From assembly GCF_023856365.1 (NCBI RefSeq), contig NW_026042445.1, positions 1-64,000 of the forward strand: a stretch of 64,000 bases of DNA, in the 5' to 3' direction. The notes beneath the pieces were generated by a model that saw nothing but the letters and a program-made list of their open reading frames with translations, made no database searches and was not told the origin of the DNA. The stretch is from Brienomyrus brachyistius (taxonomy: Eukaryota; Chordata; Actinopteri; Osteoglossiformes; Mormyridae). Positions within the stretch are counted from its first letter, which is position 1. Each line of letters starts with the position of its first letter. Positions 11,895-21,752 of this stretch are shown piece by piece. The translations under genes were made by a program, and so were the position numbers.

Positions 11895-12190
11895 AGGACG
11901 GCACAGTGGTTAGTGCTGGCTTCGGTCCAGGGCCCTTTCTGTGTGGAGTTCGCATGCTCTCCCCGTTTTCGCCGGGGACTCCAGGTTCCTCCCACGGTCC
12001 AAAAGCATGCAGGATAGGTTGACTGGTGAGTCTAAATTGGCCCTGTAGTTGTGTGAGTGTGTGCGACCTGCGGTGTGTAGGTGACTGCCTGGGCTTGGTT
12101 CCTGTCTGCGCCCCTTGTTCCCGGGATAGGCTCCGGTCTCCCCCGCGATCCCAGTTGGGATTAAGTGGTTTCAGAAAATGGATGGATGGA
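11895..12190 (+). repeat. Diverged SINE of the same superfamily
   Basis: The sequence starts with GGCACAGTGGTTAGTGCTGG and continues with the GTGTGGAGTTCGCATG body and the GGATAGGCTCCGG block. It ends in a GGATGGATGG tail. It is clearly related to the 1289 family but its middle differs, so it is an older or separate subfamily. Confidence 0.75.
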
Positions 12191-12654
12191 CGCACCGCCC
12201 GATCTTCAATTGGCGGTGTGGCAGCATATTAGCTTTCCGGTAATCACAAACGAGGAGGAAACAGCGAGAAAAGCACAGACAAGACATAAACTGCATGCAA
12301 ACATTGTAATAGACTGATAACATACACAAACAGGTCCACTGGCACCACCGTGAGCTGAGTGAAGATTATTAAAAGGGCAAAGCACGCTAAAAAGCTGCAC
12401 ATGCAAACCTTAGCTTATTTATTTGATTTATTTTTTTTTATTTACTTATTTTGATTTGGGATTTTTTTCAACAGTATTTTATTCAAATTCAGTTGCACTG
12501 TTCACAACAGTGTCAACAGTTCAGAAAGATAAATATAAGAATATTTTTGAATATATTTGTCTGCAGCTCATTCTGCAAAAAATGAGAAAATTGAACTCAG
12601 AATCGTGAATCGTATCAAATGGTGAGTTGAATGTATCGTTACATCCCTAGTTCT

Positions 12655-13050
12655 TACAGTAGTACTATGGTATGGTGGAGCCACATGACAGGAAGGCAGT
12701 ACATTGCGAAGTCTGTTAAGAACATCATTCGCACTGAACTGCCCTCCATTGACCAGCTGTACTTTAACTGCCACAGTAACAAGGTTCAGTCTATAATCCA
12801 GGACTCTGACCACCATCCACAAACACTGACTAGCAGATTCATGAACAGCTTCATTCGCCAAACAATTCAAACCTGCAGCTTTTGCATCCCCTGTAATAGT
12901 CATTTCCACGGCAGCTGCACTGTACAGCTGTTCCTGCACTTTATCCACCACTGACCACGTATCATCCAGTTTTGTCCTGCTTTGTATCGCACTGTTTCTG
13001 CACCATGTTGTCTTGTACTCCCTTGTGTTGTTATGCACCATCTGTGTTGT
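12655..13050 (+). pseudogene. Non-LTR retrotransposon 3' fragment
   Basis: Translation around 12,690-12,890 reads KSVKNIIRTELPSIDQLYF then KVQSIIQDSDHHPQTL. This layout is typical of the C-terminal end of a teleost LINE reverse transcriptase (a conserved ELPSI block followed by a DS.HP block). The following pyrimidine-rich segment resembles its 3' UTR. The frame decays and there is no upstream RT. The minus frame at 12,568-13,065 is a shadow. Confidence 0.55.
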
Positions 13051-13059
13051 TCTGAGCAG

Positions 13060-14198
13060 TGCCATGATGCAATATTACAAAAAGATCTTGAGGAAATGCA
13101 GAGTTCTGGAGGAGATTCTCACAGATCATGGCATGTGTTTATACTGAAGAAACTGTACAAATTGCTAGACATAAAACACAGGACTGGCAACTGTGGTACG
13201 TTTTAACACCTTGATAAAAAACTTAAAATCCATAGTAAGTAGGACAACCTCATAGAACCTTTACTAGTCATTGTTCAGAAGATTAACACGGATTAAAAAC
13301 CATTACTATGAAAGCACGCTAATCAGTTAAGTTGATTATGTGGAGAGAGAGAAAAAAAACTGTCTTTGAAAAAGATCAACCATAGAACGAAGCTGCAGCA
13401 TTGACACCCCCTAGTGGTGATTTGAAGATAGTTCTGTCTGTAGCAGCTAAGCAGTAGATTTGGCGTCAGGTGCCATGACAAACTCAGTGCTGCTCGGTTT
13501 GAACGGCAGAAGCACAAAAATAAAGGGGGCATCTACTGCACGCCCCCCACCCTTGAAAATGGTACAAATTATCATGCAACAGTTTTCTTAAGTAAGTCTT
13601 TTTGGGCGTCTGCAGAAACCTCCACGATGCGATTGCCCTGATTAAGAAGTGCGCAGCGGATACAATTTGGGATGCATCGTTCATCCGATTTATTAATATA
13701 TAATTATTAGTATGTCTATATTATTTTAGAAACGTTACTTGACGAATATTTTTCATTGAGATTGATTCCCCGTTTAAAATTTTGGTGACACTTCATATTT
13801 TTTAAGAGAGACAGACAATTTGACGCATGCAATTTGCAGAAATATGTTGTGCCGCTATAAAGTACACAGGCAGCATGACAAACATAAGTACTCACTGAAG
13901 CCACGACATACGCCCGGCTGGCCCCAGCGGTACCCCTAAGAAGAAGGCTTTTTTCACAACCCACGACCATCACGAGGGCAAAAAAAACTGAATAGCCTAG
14001 AATTTAGTTAATTACAAGGCACATATTTATTGGAGCAAGAGCTCTAACATAAAACTACCTTGTAATTATAAAGTATTATGGCTGTGAACAATGTACAAAC
14101 AGGCACAGAAAGTAAAATACTCCAAAAATGCAAAGAACCTAAATATTTTTGTTTCCACCGATTCACTCTTGATGTGTTAGGAGTCACAGTTCAGTAGC
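13060..14198. other. Intergenic sequence, nothing recognised
   Basis: AT-rich sequence with small frames on both strands and no family motif or splice structure that could be supported. Confidence 0.4.
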
Positions 14199-14990
14199 CT
14201 ATTCTTCAGTATCTGCATTTAAGACCACCAACTGCTCTTTCTCCTCCTTCGCTCGTCGGCTCAGAGTATTGGACTTGGTAAGTAATGTTGCCCTTTTGGT
14301 TCCAGCAGCACTCTCTGCTTCCTCTGCCATGTGCTCAGCATCCTTTTGTAAACTCTCACATACACTTTCCAGTGAGACTCTCTTCCTCTTGAGTTCCTCA
14401 AGTTTTCTTTTTTGCTTTTCGCTCATCTTTCACCTTTGGTCAGAGGCGCTTTGGTTGCTCCCCCACACACTCTGACATGGTCGCATATAAGCCTCTGTGC
14501 AACAACTGTTTCCTCTGATAAGTTGCAGGTCTCCACCTCTATTCGTTCCACTTCGGCTTGCCCATAGGACAGCAGCAGCAAGTTCTTGCAGAACATCCAG
14601 AGGTCAGGATAAGGCCCACTAACTTTTTGATGTAAAAAGACATCAACTTTGGATGGTGCTGAAGGAATGAAGGATATAAAATCCAAGCCTTTTGCCTCAT
14701 TGTGCAGGTGATTATCAGACTGCTGGGATATTGCATCACCTGTAATTACATTAATTACAGTAGATTAGATGCAGATCAACAATGTCAATACACAGAATCA
14801 CATGTAGAATAGGAAAGTGATTTATAACCCAATTTTCCTATGATACCATAAATGTGCAATCATTTTAATTTAATCTTGAGATATCTCTAGGCTCATCAAA
14901 GAAAATATAACTGGGCTGATGCTTCTTTTCAAACACCAAGAGTCGGTCTTCTAAATACTGCTAAAATCTACGTGTTAACACTATTCAGTT

Positions 14991-15300
14991 CAGGGACGGA
15001 TTATGGGTTGTGTGGGCCCCTGGGTAAAACGTTCGCGAGGCCCCCCCCCCACCACCACCACCTGCACCACCACCACAACCACCACAAGTCAAGGGCCCTT
15101 GGCAGCCAAACACCCTCCCTATAGGGTCAGGGGACCTTGTAGGCAGAGGATCAAAGAATGTAGGCCCTCTAAAATAGACAAACGAAAATACATTGCTGAT
15201 AAGCGTTGCAAATTGTTTTGGGCTTGGGGCCCACGGGCCCCCTGCACCCCAAGGGCCCCTGGGCAGCGGCCCCGCTAACCCGGTTTGTAATCCGTCCCTG
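14991..15300. mobile_element. hAT-type MITE with 8-bp target duplication
   Basis: A 310-base element with inverted termini CAGGGACGGATTA and TAATCCGTCCCTG. It is flanked by the exact 8-base direct repeat ATTCAGTT (14,983-14,990 and 15,301-15,308). Eight-base duplications and CAGGG ends are characteristic of hAT-superfamily elements. The interior is GC-rich with a CCACCA run and has no coding capacity. It lies inside the hAT-like relic. Confidence 0.9.
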
Positions 15301-15457
15301 ATTCAGTTAGATGTGAAAAAAGAAAAGCATAATTTAAAAATAATATTCTGAACTATCCTATTCTTATCCTATGATTTACCAGCAGATATCCTGCCTGCCA
15401 ACCGATTCTCCTGCGCAAACTTCTGCATGAGATTTCTCCTTTTCTGCTGGCAGTTAT

Positions 15458-15744
15458 TGTCACGATCGGGTACGGGTGAAGCGGCGATCGTGCGGGCAAG
15501 CAGGCAAGCAGGAAGCAGGAATACGGGGCAAACGGGAGTTTAATACGAGGACAGGGACCGGGAAACAGCTCACGCTTACGAACATCAGACATTAATGACA
15601 GACAAAGCAAACTGGGGAGACCAGGACTTAAATACACAGAACAAGGCAGCAGGAAACAAGACACGACTGGGCAGGATCAGGAAATCACACGTGGGTAATT
15701 AGGGGGCGTGGCACACACGAGGAGCGGACGAGCCGGGCATGACA
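15458..15744 (-). repeat. 3' LTR of the 15.5-18.6 kb element
   Basis: 287 bases, apparently identical to 18,327-18,613. Element sense is the minus strand, so this is the 3' LTR. The internal G-rich tract abuts it. Confidence 0.88.
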
Positions 15745-16515
15745 GAACCCCCCCCCAAAGGCGCGCTACACCGGGCGCGCCAAGGAAGGGGGCGACGGAC
15801 GGGACGAGGCAGAACAGGACCTGGAAAACAAGAACAGAATTTACGCACGACGGGAAACAGGACCGAAGCACAAAACAAAGCCAGGGACAAGACGTGCGAC
15901 AAGAGCTGACAAAGGGATGGGAAGGCAGACAGACAGATCAGGAAGGGAGAAACAGAGGGAACAGGCGGAACACAAGGAGCGGGAGTGACGGGAGGGAACG
16001 ACGGGAAACCAGGAATGGAGAAAGGAGGAAAGACAGGAGGAGGAGCAAACAAAGGAGGGACCAGGGCAGGAGAGAAGGGAGAGAAGGCGGGGGAACAAAG
16101 GGGAGCCCGTGGGAGCCCCAGCGGGCGACGGGCGGCAGCCGGAGGGGCCGCAGGCGGCCGGGAGGCCGGAGCCGGAGGGGACCGAGAAGGGGCAGAGGAG
16201 ACAGGGCGAGGGACCCGCGGAGGGGCCAGGGAGGGAGCAGGAGGGAGCACCAGGGAAGGGGACGAGGGAGCTGGAAGGGGCCAGGGCGAAGGCACGGAGG
16301 AGGGGGGAGCCGCAGCAGGCGGCGATGTCCGGGGGAGGGCCGGAGGTAGGGGCCCCGCAGGCGACCGACCAGGACCCGGAGAGGGGAGCGAGGCAGGGCG
16401 ACGAGGCACCGGAGAGGGACCCGCAGGCGCCAACCGAGCCCCAGCGCAGGCGAGGCAGGGCGAGCCAGGGGGCAGGGCGGGCGGGACCCCAGCCCTGCGT
16501 CTGTGTCCCCTCCCT

Positions 16516-18324
16516 TTACGGGACACAGACCCCAGGTCGGGGTCGAATTCGCCGGGGTGAGAGAGACAAAGTCACTGGAGGAGAAGGGACAGGAGCTGGA
16601 GCTGCTGCAGGCGGAGGGGGCGCCTCTGGAGCGCGGTCAGGGACTGGAGCGCGGTCAGGGACTGGAGCGCGGTCAGCTGGCCCGGGAGCCGCTGGAGCGC
16701 GGTCAGGACTTGGAGCGCGGTCAGGGGGCGCCTGCCCTGGAGCTGCAGCAGGCGGCTGCAGTGGGGGCGCCTGCCCTGGAGCTGCAGCAGGCGGCTGCAG
16801 AGGGGGCGCCTGCCCTGGAGCTGCAGCAGGCGGCTGCAGAGGGGGCGCCTCTGCAGGAACTGGAGCGCGGTCAGGAACTGGAGCGCGGTCAGGAACTGGA
16901 GCGCGGTCAGGAACTGGAGCGCGGTCAGGAACTGGAGGTGGCTGCAGTGGGGGCGCCTGCCCGGGAGCTGCAGCACGGTCAGGAACTGGAGGTGGCTGCA
17001 GTGGGGGCGCCGGCCCGGGAGCTGCAGCAGGCGGCTGCAGAGGGGGCGCCTCTGCAGGAACTGGAGCGCGGTCAGGAACTGGAGCGCGGTCAGGAACAGG
17101 AGCTGGCTGCAGAGGGGGCGCCTGCCCGGGAGCTGCAGCAGGCGGCTGCAGAGGGGGCGCCTGCCCGGGAGCTGCAGCAGGCGGCTGCAGAGGGGGCGCC
17201 TGCCCGGGAGCTGCAGCAGGCGGCTGCAGAGGGGGCGCCTGCCCGGGAGCTGCAGCAGGCGGCTGCAGAGGGGGCGCCTCTGCAGGAACTGGAGCGCGGT
17301 CAGGAACTGGAACGCGGTCAGGAACAGGAACGCGGTCAGGAACAGGAGCTGGCTGCAGTGGGGGCGCCTGCCCTGGAGCTGCAGGTGGCTGCAGTGGGGG
17401 CGCCTGCCCTGGAGCTGCAGGTGGCTGCAGTGGGGGCGCCTGCCCTGAAGCTGCAGGTGGCTGCAGTGGGGGCGCCTGCCCTGGAGCTGCAGGTGGCTGC
17501 AGTGGGGGCAGCGAAGGCGGCTGCGCAGGCGGCGGCGGCTGCACGGGAGCGGGGTCCGCCGGCAATGGCGGCTGCACGGGAGCGGGGTCCGCCGGCAATG
17601 GCGGCTGCACGGGAGCGGGGTCCGCCGGCAATGGCGGCTGCACGGGAGCGGGGTCCGCCGCCAATGGCGGCTGCACGGGAGCGGGGACTGCAGCCCTCTG
17701 GAGCAGTAAGAGCTGCCGCACGTCCTCTGCCATACTCACCAGCTCCTCGGGGTCGGAAGCGGGAGTAAATGCTGCAAAGCTCCTCTGGAGTCGCTCCGCT
17801 AGCCCCGCTACCTCCGGACTTACTGGAGGGACCAGTTCCCCCCAGATCCTCCAGAACAACCCCTGGAGGGCAAAGAACTGGGAGGCGCAGTTCACCGGCT
17901 TCCCTAAGTGAGGCGCGGGCAGCGCCTCCGGGGTGGTTACTGCAGGGGGAGAGAGCTGTGTGTCCGTGGGCGTTAACGGAGGGAGCTCCTCGGGACAGGC
18001 AATCGCCGGTCTCCTCCTCCTTCTCCGGCGCCCAGCGGCGGCGAGAGGTGGTGCGATGTCCTGAGAAACAGGCGGTGAAAGGATCGGCTCCGGGTAAGGG
18101 TAGAGGAAGGGCTCCTCGTCCTCATCCTCACTGGAGAGCCAGTACTTCCACACGGGATCGGGGTAGTGTGTGGTCAGCTTCCGGGCTGGAGGTAGAGCGG
18201 GTACTTCCCTCTCATTCTCCTCCGAAGTGATCCATAGCCGGGAGAGCGAACAGGCTCCCAGGCGGATCGTCTCCTCCGGTCCTCTCCTCCTTCTCCGGGG
18301 GCCTTTCCTTTTGTGGTCTGTCAT
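16516..18324 (-). CDS. Proline-rich, repeat-encoded LTR-element protein (gag-like position)
   Basis: This 602-codon open frame starts two bases inside the 5' LTR boundary on the minus strand. Residues 1-30 are very basic (KGPRRRRRGPEE). Residues about 50-95 are acidic and aromatic (VWKYWLSSEDEDEE), with a basic RRRRRRRPA run near residue 105. Residues about 140-200 look helical (AERLQRSFAAF, DVRQLLLLQR). From about residue 210 the chain is built of short repeats: ADPAPVQPPLP-type 12-mers, then APPLQPPAA-type 13-mers, then PVPDRA 6-mers. No zinc knuckle, protease or RT motif is seen. Position right after the 5' LTR suggests a Gag-like role, but no family is recognised. The frame survives because the DNA repeat units are multiples of three. 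The competing plus-strand frames are shadows. Confidence 0.55.
   Translation of the reverse strand: MTDHKRKGPRRRRRGPEETIRLGACSLSRLWITSEENEREVPALPPARKLTTHYPDPVWKYWLSSEDEDEEPFLYPYPEPILSPPVSQDIAPPLAAAGRRRRRRRPAIACPEELPPLTPTDTQLSPPAVTTPEALPAPHLGKPVNCASQFFALQGLFWRIWGELVPPVSPEVAGLAERLQRSFAAFTPASDPEELVSMAEDVRQLLLLQRAAVPAPVQPPLAADPAPVQPPLPADPAPVQPPLPADPAPVQPPLPADPAPVQPPPPAQPPSLPPLQPPAAPGQAPPLQPPAASGQAPPLQPPAAPGQAPPLQPPAAPGQAPPLQPAPVPDRVPVPDRVPVPDRAPVPAEAPPLQPPAAAPGQAPPLQPPAAAPGQAPPLQPPAAAPGQAPPLQPPAAAPGQAPPLQPAPVPDRAPVPDRAPVPAEAPPLQPPAAAPGPAPPLQPPPVPDRAAAPGQAPPLQPPPVPDRAPVPDRAPVPDRAPVPDRAPVPAEAPPLQPPAAAPGQAPPLQPPAAAPGQAPPLQPPAAAPGQAPPDRAPSPDRAPAAPGPADRAPVPDRAPVPDRAPEAPPPPAAAPAPVPSPPVTLSLSPRRIRPRPGVCVP
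16600..17700. repeat. GC-rich composite minisatellite
   Basis: Tandem units include an 18-mer (GAACTGGAGCGCGGTCAG), a 39-mer built on GAGCTGCAGCAGGCGGCTGC plus a GGGGGCGCCTG core, and 36-mers around GGGTCCGCCGGCAATGGCGG (about 17,535-17,690). Copies are near-identical and block lengths are multiples of three. The array lies inside the LTR element and encodes the proline-rich repeats on the minus strand. Confidence 0.9.
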
Positions 18325-18326
18325 TC

Positions 18327-18613
18327 TGTCACGATCGGGTACGGGTGAAGCGGCGATCGTGCGGGCAAGCAGGCAAGCAGGAAGCAGGAATACGGGGCAA
18401 ACGGGAGTTTAATACGAGGACAGGGACCGGGAAACAGCTCACGCTTACGAACATCAGACATTAATGACAGACAAAGCAAACTGGGGAGACCAGGACTTAA
18501 ATACACAGAACAAGGCAGCAGGAAACAAGACACGACTGGGCAGGATCAGGAAATCACACGTGGGTAATTAGGGGGCGTGGCACACACGAGGAGCGGACGA
18601 GCCGGGCATGACA
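18327..18613 (-). repeat. 5' LTR of the 15.5-18.6 kb element
   Basis: 287 bases, apparently identical to 15,458-15,744. In element sense it carries a TATTTAAG box and an ATTAAA signal in the expected promoter-then-polyadenylation order. Confidence 0.88.
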
Positions 18614-19728
18614 GTTATCTGGCTGGTGTGCATTTTGTTTGGGTCCAAGCACGTCATCTCATGTACAATCGAGTACTTCAGAGGGCATTTATCCAAGGCC
18701 TTTTTGCACATTTTTGAGAGCACAATCTGGCAATTTTTTTTAATCTGAAGGACACCAAGGTCACTTCCACTGCCTTTGGCTCCTGACTGTCTCTGACAAA
18801 AAGATGGTTTGTCAAATTTCCAGAATCTTTCTGCACACTCAGCCCAAGGTTAACACTACCTCAGCTGTACATATCAAACCAGCTCAAACTCCATGTTATT
18901 CACATATTTTTTACTTCACAATTGTTTGATACATTTGTATGTAAAGATACCAGTGAATTCACAGAAGTCCCACCTTGATGACAGCCATTCCTATATCCAC
19001 CTCCTTTGGACTGAGCCAGAGTTTTTGCCTGTACAACAGCTGTACATGTTGCTACACAACACTTAAACATTCTATTTCCTCAATGAACTATTTTTTTTGC
19101 AGCAAAAGCCATGAAGCAGCAATAAAATCTTTAAAATATGCTTACCAATAAATATGGTTCTCCCATTTAAACACATGTAAAGATAAACCATGGATATTTA
19201 AAAATCATGGGTTCGTTAATGAGTTTAAATGTTATTGAATGGCTTACCTTAAACTTCTCCAGTAAGTCTTCAGCGGTGGAGTGGCTCATGTACTGTGATC
19301 CCAGAACCAGGACTGCACTCGAGAGCCATTCTCATAATTCACCCAATACCTGACATGCACATCCAGTTGTTTTCTTTTGATGGTCCTGTTCATACTTACG
19401 TCAAACATGACAACGAAGCTCCCTTTTAATATATGGAGCGAGTCCAAATCGCGCAAGAAAAGCGGTTTTATCTTTACCACAAGTGACCCTGCGAGTCAGG
19501 GAACATCACCCTGGAGACGGTGTGAATGTCATCATTGGACGTATAGGAGTGATGTCGGCAAACCGTTTGCAAAGCCCATAGCACTTCTGCTTTCAGTGTG
19601 GGTTGAGGAGGATGTACTGAAGGCATTATTTGTCATGGGATCCGGAGACACTGCCAAAACGGGTGTAGGCCTATCTTTAGAGGTTGTACTTATCTCCACT
19701 GAATAAACATAAATCTGGGCTTATTCTA

Positions 19729-20792
19729 TACTGAACAAAAATATAAACGCAACACTCTTGTTTCTGCTCCCATTTTTCTGCTTTGCTGAGATAATCCATC
19801 CCACCTCACAGGTGTGCCACATCAAGATGCTGATCTGACATCATGGGTAGTGCACAGGTGTACCTTATACTGCCCACAATAAAAGGCCACCCTGGAATGT
19901 GCAGTTTTGTCTCACAGCAAAATGCCACAGATGCCACAAGCATTGAGGGAGCGTGCAATTGGCATGCTGACAGCAGGAATGTCAACCAGATCTGTTGCTC
20001 GTGCATTGAATGTTCATTTCTCAACCATAAGCCGTCTCCAAAGGCGTTTCAGAGAATATGGCAGTACATCCAACCGGCCTCACAACCGCAGACCACGTGT
20101 AACCACACCAGCCCAGGACCTCCACATCCAGCAGGTTCACCTCCAAGATCGTCTGAGACCAGCCACTCAGACAGATAATGCACGGCCCCATGTTGCAAGG
20201 ATCTGTACACAGTTCTTGGAAGCTGAAAATGTCCCAGTTCTTGCATGGCCAGCATACTCACCGGACATGTCACCCGTTGAGCATGTTTGGGATGTGCTTG
20301 ACCGGCGTATACGACAGCGTGTACCAGTTCCCACTAATATCCAACAACTTCGCACAGCCATTGAAGAGGAGTGGACCAACATTCCACAGGCCACAATTGA
20401 CAATCTGATAAACTCTATGCGAAGAAGATGTGTTGCATTGCATGAGGCAAATGGTGGTCACACCAGATACTGACCGGTTCTGAGTCCCCAGACCCCCAAT
20501 AAAGCAAAAAACTGCACATTCCAGGGTGGCCTTTTATTGTGGGCAGTATAAGGTACACCTGTGCACTACCCATGATGTCAGATCAGCATCTTGATGTGGC
20601 ACACCTGTGAGGTGGGATGGATTATCTCAGCAAAGCAGAAGTGCTCACTATCACACATTTAGACTGATTTGTGAGAAATGTTTGAGAGAAATGGTAATAT
20701 TGTGTATCTGGAATGAATTGTAGGTCTTTAAGTCCATCTCATGAAAAATGGGAGCAAAAACAAAAGTGTTGCGTTTATATTTTTGTTCAGTG
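19729..20792 (+). mobile_element. Tc1-like transposon, internally deleted
   Basis: The element has inverted termini ACTGAACAAAAATATAAACG at the left, with the right end (TTTTTGTTCAGTG at 20,780-20,792) as its reverse complement. It is flanked by TA dinucleotides (19,727-19,728 and 20,793-20,794). The inverted homology extends inward as blocks of over 100 bases (19,775-19,905 against 20,510-20,645). It carries one transposase frame at 19,922-20,473. Confidence 0.92.
19922..20473 (+). CDS. Tc1-like transposase, in-frame deletion derivative
   Basis: The open frame runs from 19,907; the ATG at 19,922 matches the usual MPQ start region. The N-terminal helix-turn-helix is intact (ALRERAIGMLTAGMSTRSVA), as is the second helix set (STISRLQRRFREYG). 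The C-terminal DDE part holds DNARPHVA (second catalytic Asp), WPAYSPDMSPVEHVWD (Glu) and the RRR tail. Tc1 transposases are usually about 340 residues. Here about 150 residues, including the second DNA-binding subdomain and the first catalytic Asp, are missing at the join RPATQT/DNARPH without breaking the frame. Catalysis is therefore not expected, but DNA binding to its own ends is plausible. Confidence 0.8.
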   Translation: MPQMPQALRERAIGMLTAGMSTRSVARALNVHFSTISRLQRRFREYGSTSNRPHNRRPRVTTPAQDLHIQQVHLQDRLRPATQTDNARPHVARICTQFLEAENVPVLAWPAYSPDMSPVEHVWDVLDRRIRQRVPVPTNIQQLRTAIEEEWTNIPQATIDNLINSMRRRCVALHEANGGHTRY

Positions 20793-20794
20793 TA

Positions 20795-21200
20795 CATTGA
20801 TTTACAGAATCAAATTTAAAAAACAAAAATACACTGATTTTATACAGATTACTAACTTTTGGGGATCACAATACAAATCTAAATATTTTAGACAAGTTAC
20901 TTATCTGCTTATTGAATGGTGGGCGAAAAAAATATCTGTATAGTGTCCATTATCTAAAACCCCGCAATGACGTAGTTTGTGTTGTTCTTAAAATAATATT
21001 AACTTAAACGGTCAATCTGATTTTCTGGAGGAAAAATAATAGTTTTGATGAATCAACAGCTTGGGAAAATAGTCGCTAGATTAATTCAAAGAAAAATTGT
21101 CTGTAGTTGCACCTCAACAGTATAACCAGTGATAATACTATATAAATAAAATTAAAGTAATGGCACCAGCATAGACAGACACAGTAACAGTACAGAATGA
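20795..21200. other. Intergenic sequence, nothing recognised
   Basis: AT-rich spacer after the Tc1 element with no supported exon or repeat. Confidence 0.4.
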
Positions 21201-21214
21201 GGTAACAGTGGCAG

Positions 21215-21570
21215 TGTGAGGAAATGTCAGCGTCACTGGCTGGTTAACAGCAATGGGGAGGAAACTTGTCTCTAAATCTGGAAATGCTTGTGCAGATGGA
21301 TGGATGGAAGGTGAAAAGTGACAGTGCTGGGTGGCTAGAGTCTCTCAAGGTGCTGCTTGCTTTTCTGAGGCAGCACCTGAAGACGATGCCTTTGACCGCC
21401 AGAAGCTGTGTGCCCGAGGAACTGGAAGCTGTTGAAGCCTCTACAGCATCCTCTGCGATGTAGATAGGACTTTGGGGAGTCATCCGTTTGCGAAAGTCCA
21501 GGATCAGCTCCTTGGTTTCTCTAGCGTTGAGGGTGATGTTGTTATACATGGTGAAGAGCTGGGCCTACAA
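21215..21570 (-). pseudogene. Non-LTR retrotransposon RT fragment
   Basis: Minus-strand translation gives LNARETKELILDFRKRM followed by SPIYIAEDAVEA. This resembles the block after the catalytic YADD of teleost LINEs (LN.SKTKEL..DFR). The frame then decays. It may belong to the same family as the 12,655-13,050 fragment. Confidence 0.6.
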
Positions 21571-21752
21571 ATCCCAGCATTCAAGAGGTGAAAATACAGA
21601 CTTAGAGGGAATTTGGGAAAAGTGAAAAAATCCTCTTTACTCGTGTCTGTATAAATCTCACCAAGCGTAACTTTGCAGATTAAAGACTGGCTGAGAGTGT
21701 AAATGTAAACGCTGATAAGGAGTCAGGAACAAAGTGCTCATGTAGTGCACAC

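Larger units (their letters stand above)
15458..18613 (-). mobile_element. Young non-autonomous LTR retrotransposon with internal minisatellite
   Basis: Two 287-base direct repeats at 15,458-15,744 and 18,327-18,613 look identical. They begin TGTC and end GACA on both strands, and the element is flanked by the exact 5-base target duplication GTTAT (15,453-15,457 and 18,614-18,618). On the minus strand the LTR has a GTATTTAAG promoter-like box and an ATTAAA signal. A G-rich tract sits just upstream of the 3' LTR (about 15,745-15,755), like a polypurine tract. A primer-binding site is not evident because a start codon follows the 5' LTR after two bases. No reverse transcriptase, integrase or protease frame is visible, so movement would need a helper. 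It is inserted in the hAT-like relic. Confidence 0.9.
14199..19595 (-). pseudogene. hAT-like transposase relic, interrupted
   Basis: Minus-strand pieces occur in hAT-like order. They are AEVLWALQTVCRHHSYTS (about 19,500-19,590), FDVSMNRTIKRKQLDVHVRY (about 19,340-19,405), and RFWKFDKPSFCQRQSG with KYSIVHEMTCLDPNKM (about 18,640-18,840). A KRRNLMQKFAQENRL segment follows near 15,410. The C-terminal dimerisation-type block LLLLSYGQAEVERIEVETCN lies near 14,510-14,590, followed by a basic coiled-coil-like tail (14,199-14,426). Frames are broken by stops. A 3.16-kb LTR element splits the fourth block and a MITE lies between the last two. In hAT enzymes the C-terminal block mediates dimerisation and the catalytic DDE is dispersed; an intact triad was not seen. 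The assignment rests on recalled family patterns. Confidence 0.65.

Noticed and set aside
12568..13065. 165-codon minus-strand frame
   Set aside because: The opposite strand carries recognisable LINE C-terminal blocks, so this is a shadow.
16600..17700. Possible CRISPR-like repeat array
   Set aside because: Units abut without unique spacers, vary in length, and lie inside a eukaryotic LTR element. It is a minisatellite.
15708..17911. Long plus-strand frames (213, 191, 600 and 421 codons) over the GC-rich block
   Set aside because: They overlap one another in different frames of a GC-rich minisatellite with few stops. The minus-strand frame starts next to the 5' LTR in the sense of the element, so these are shadows.
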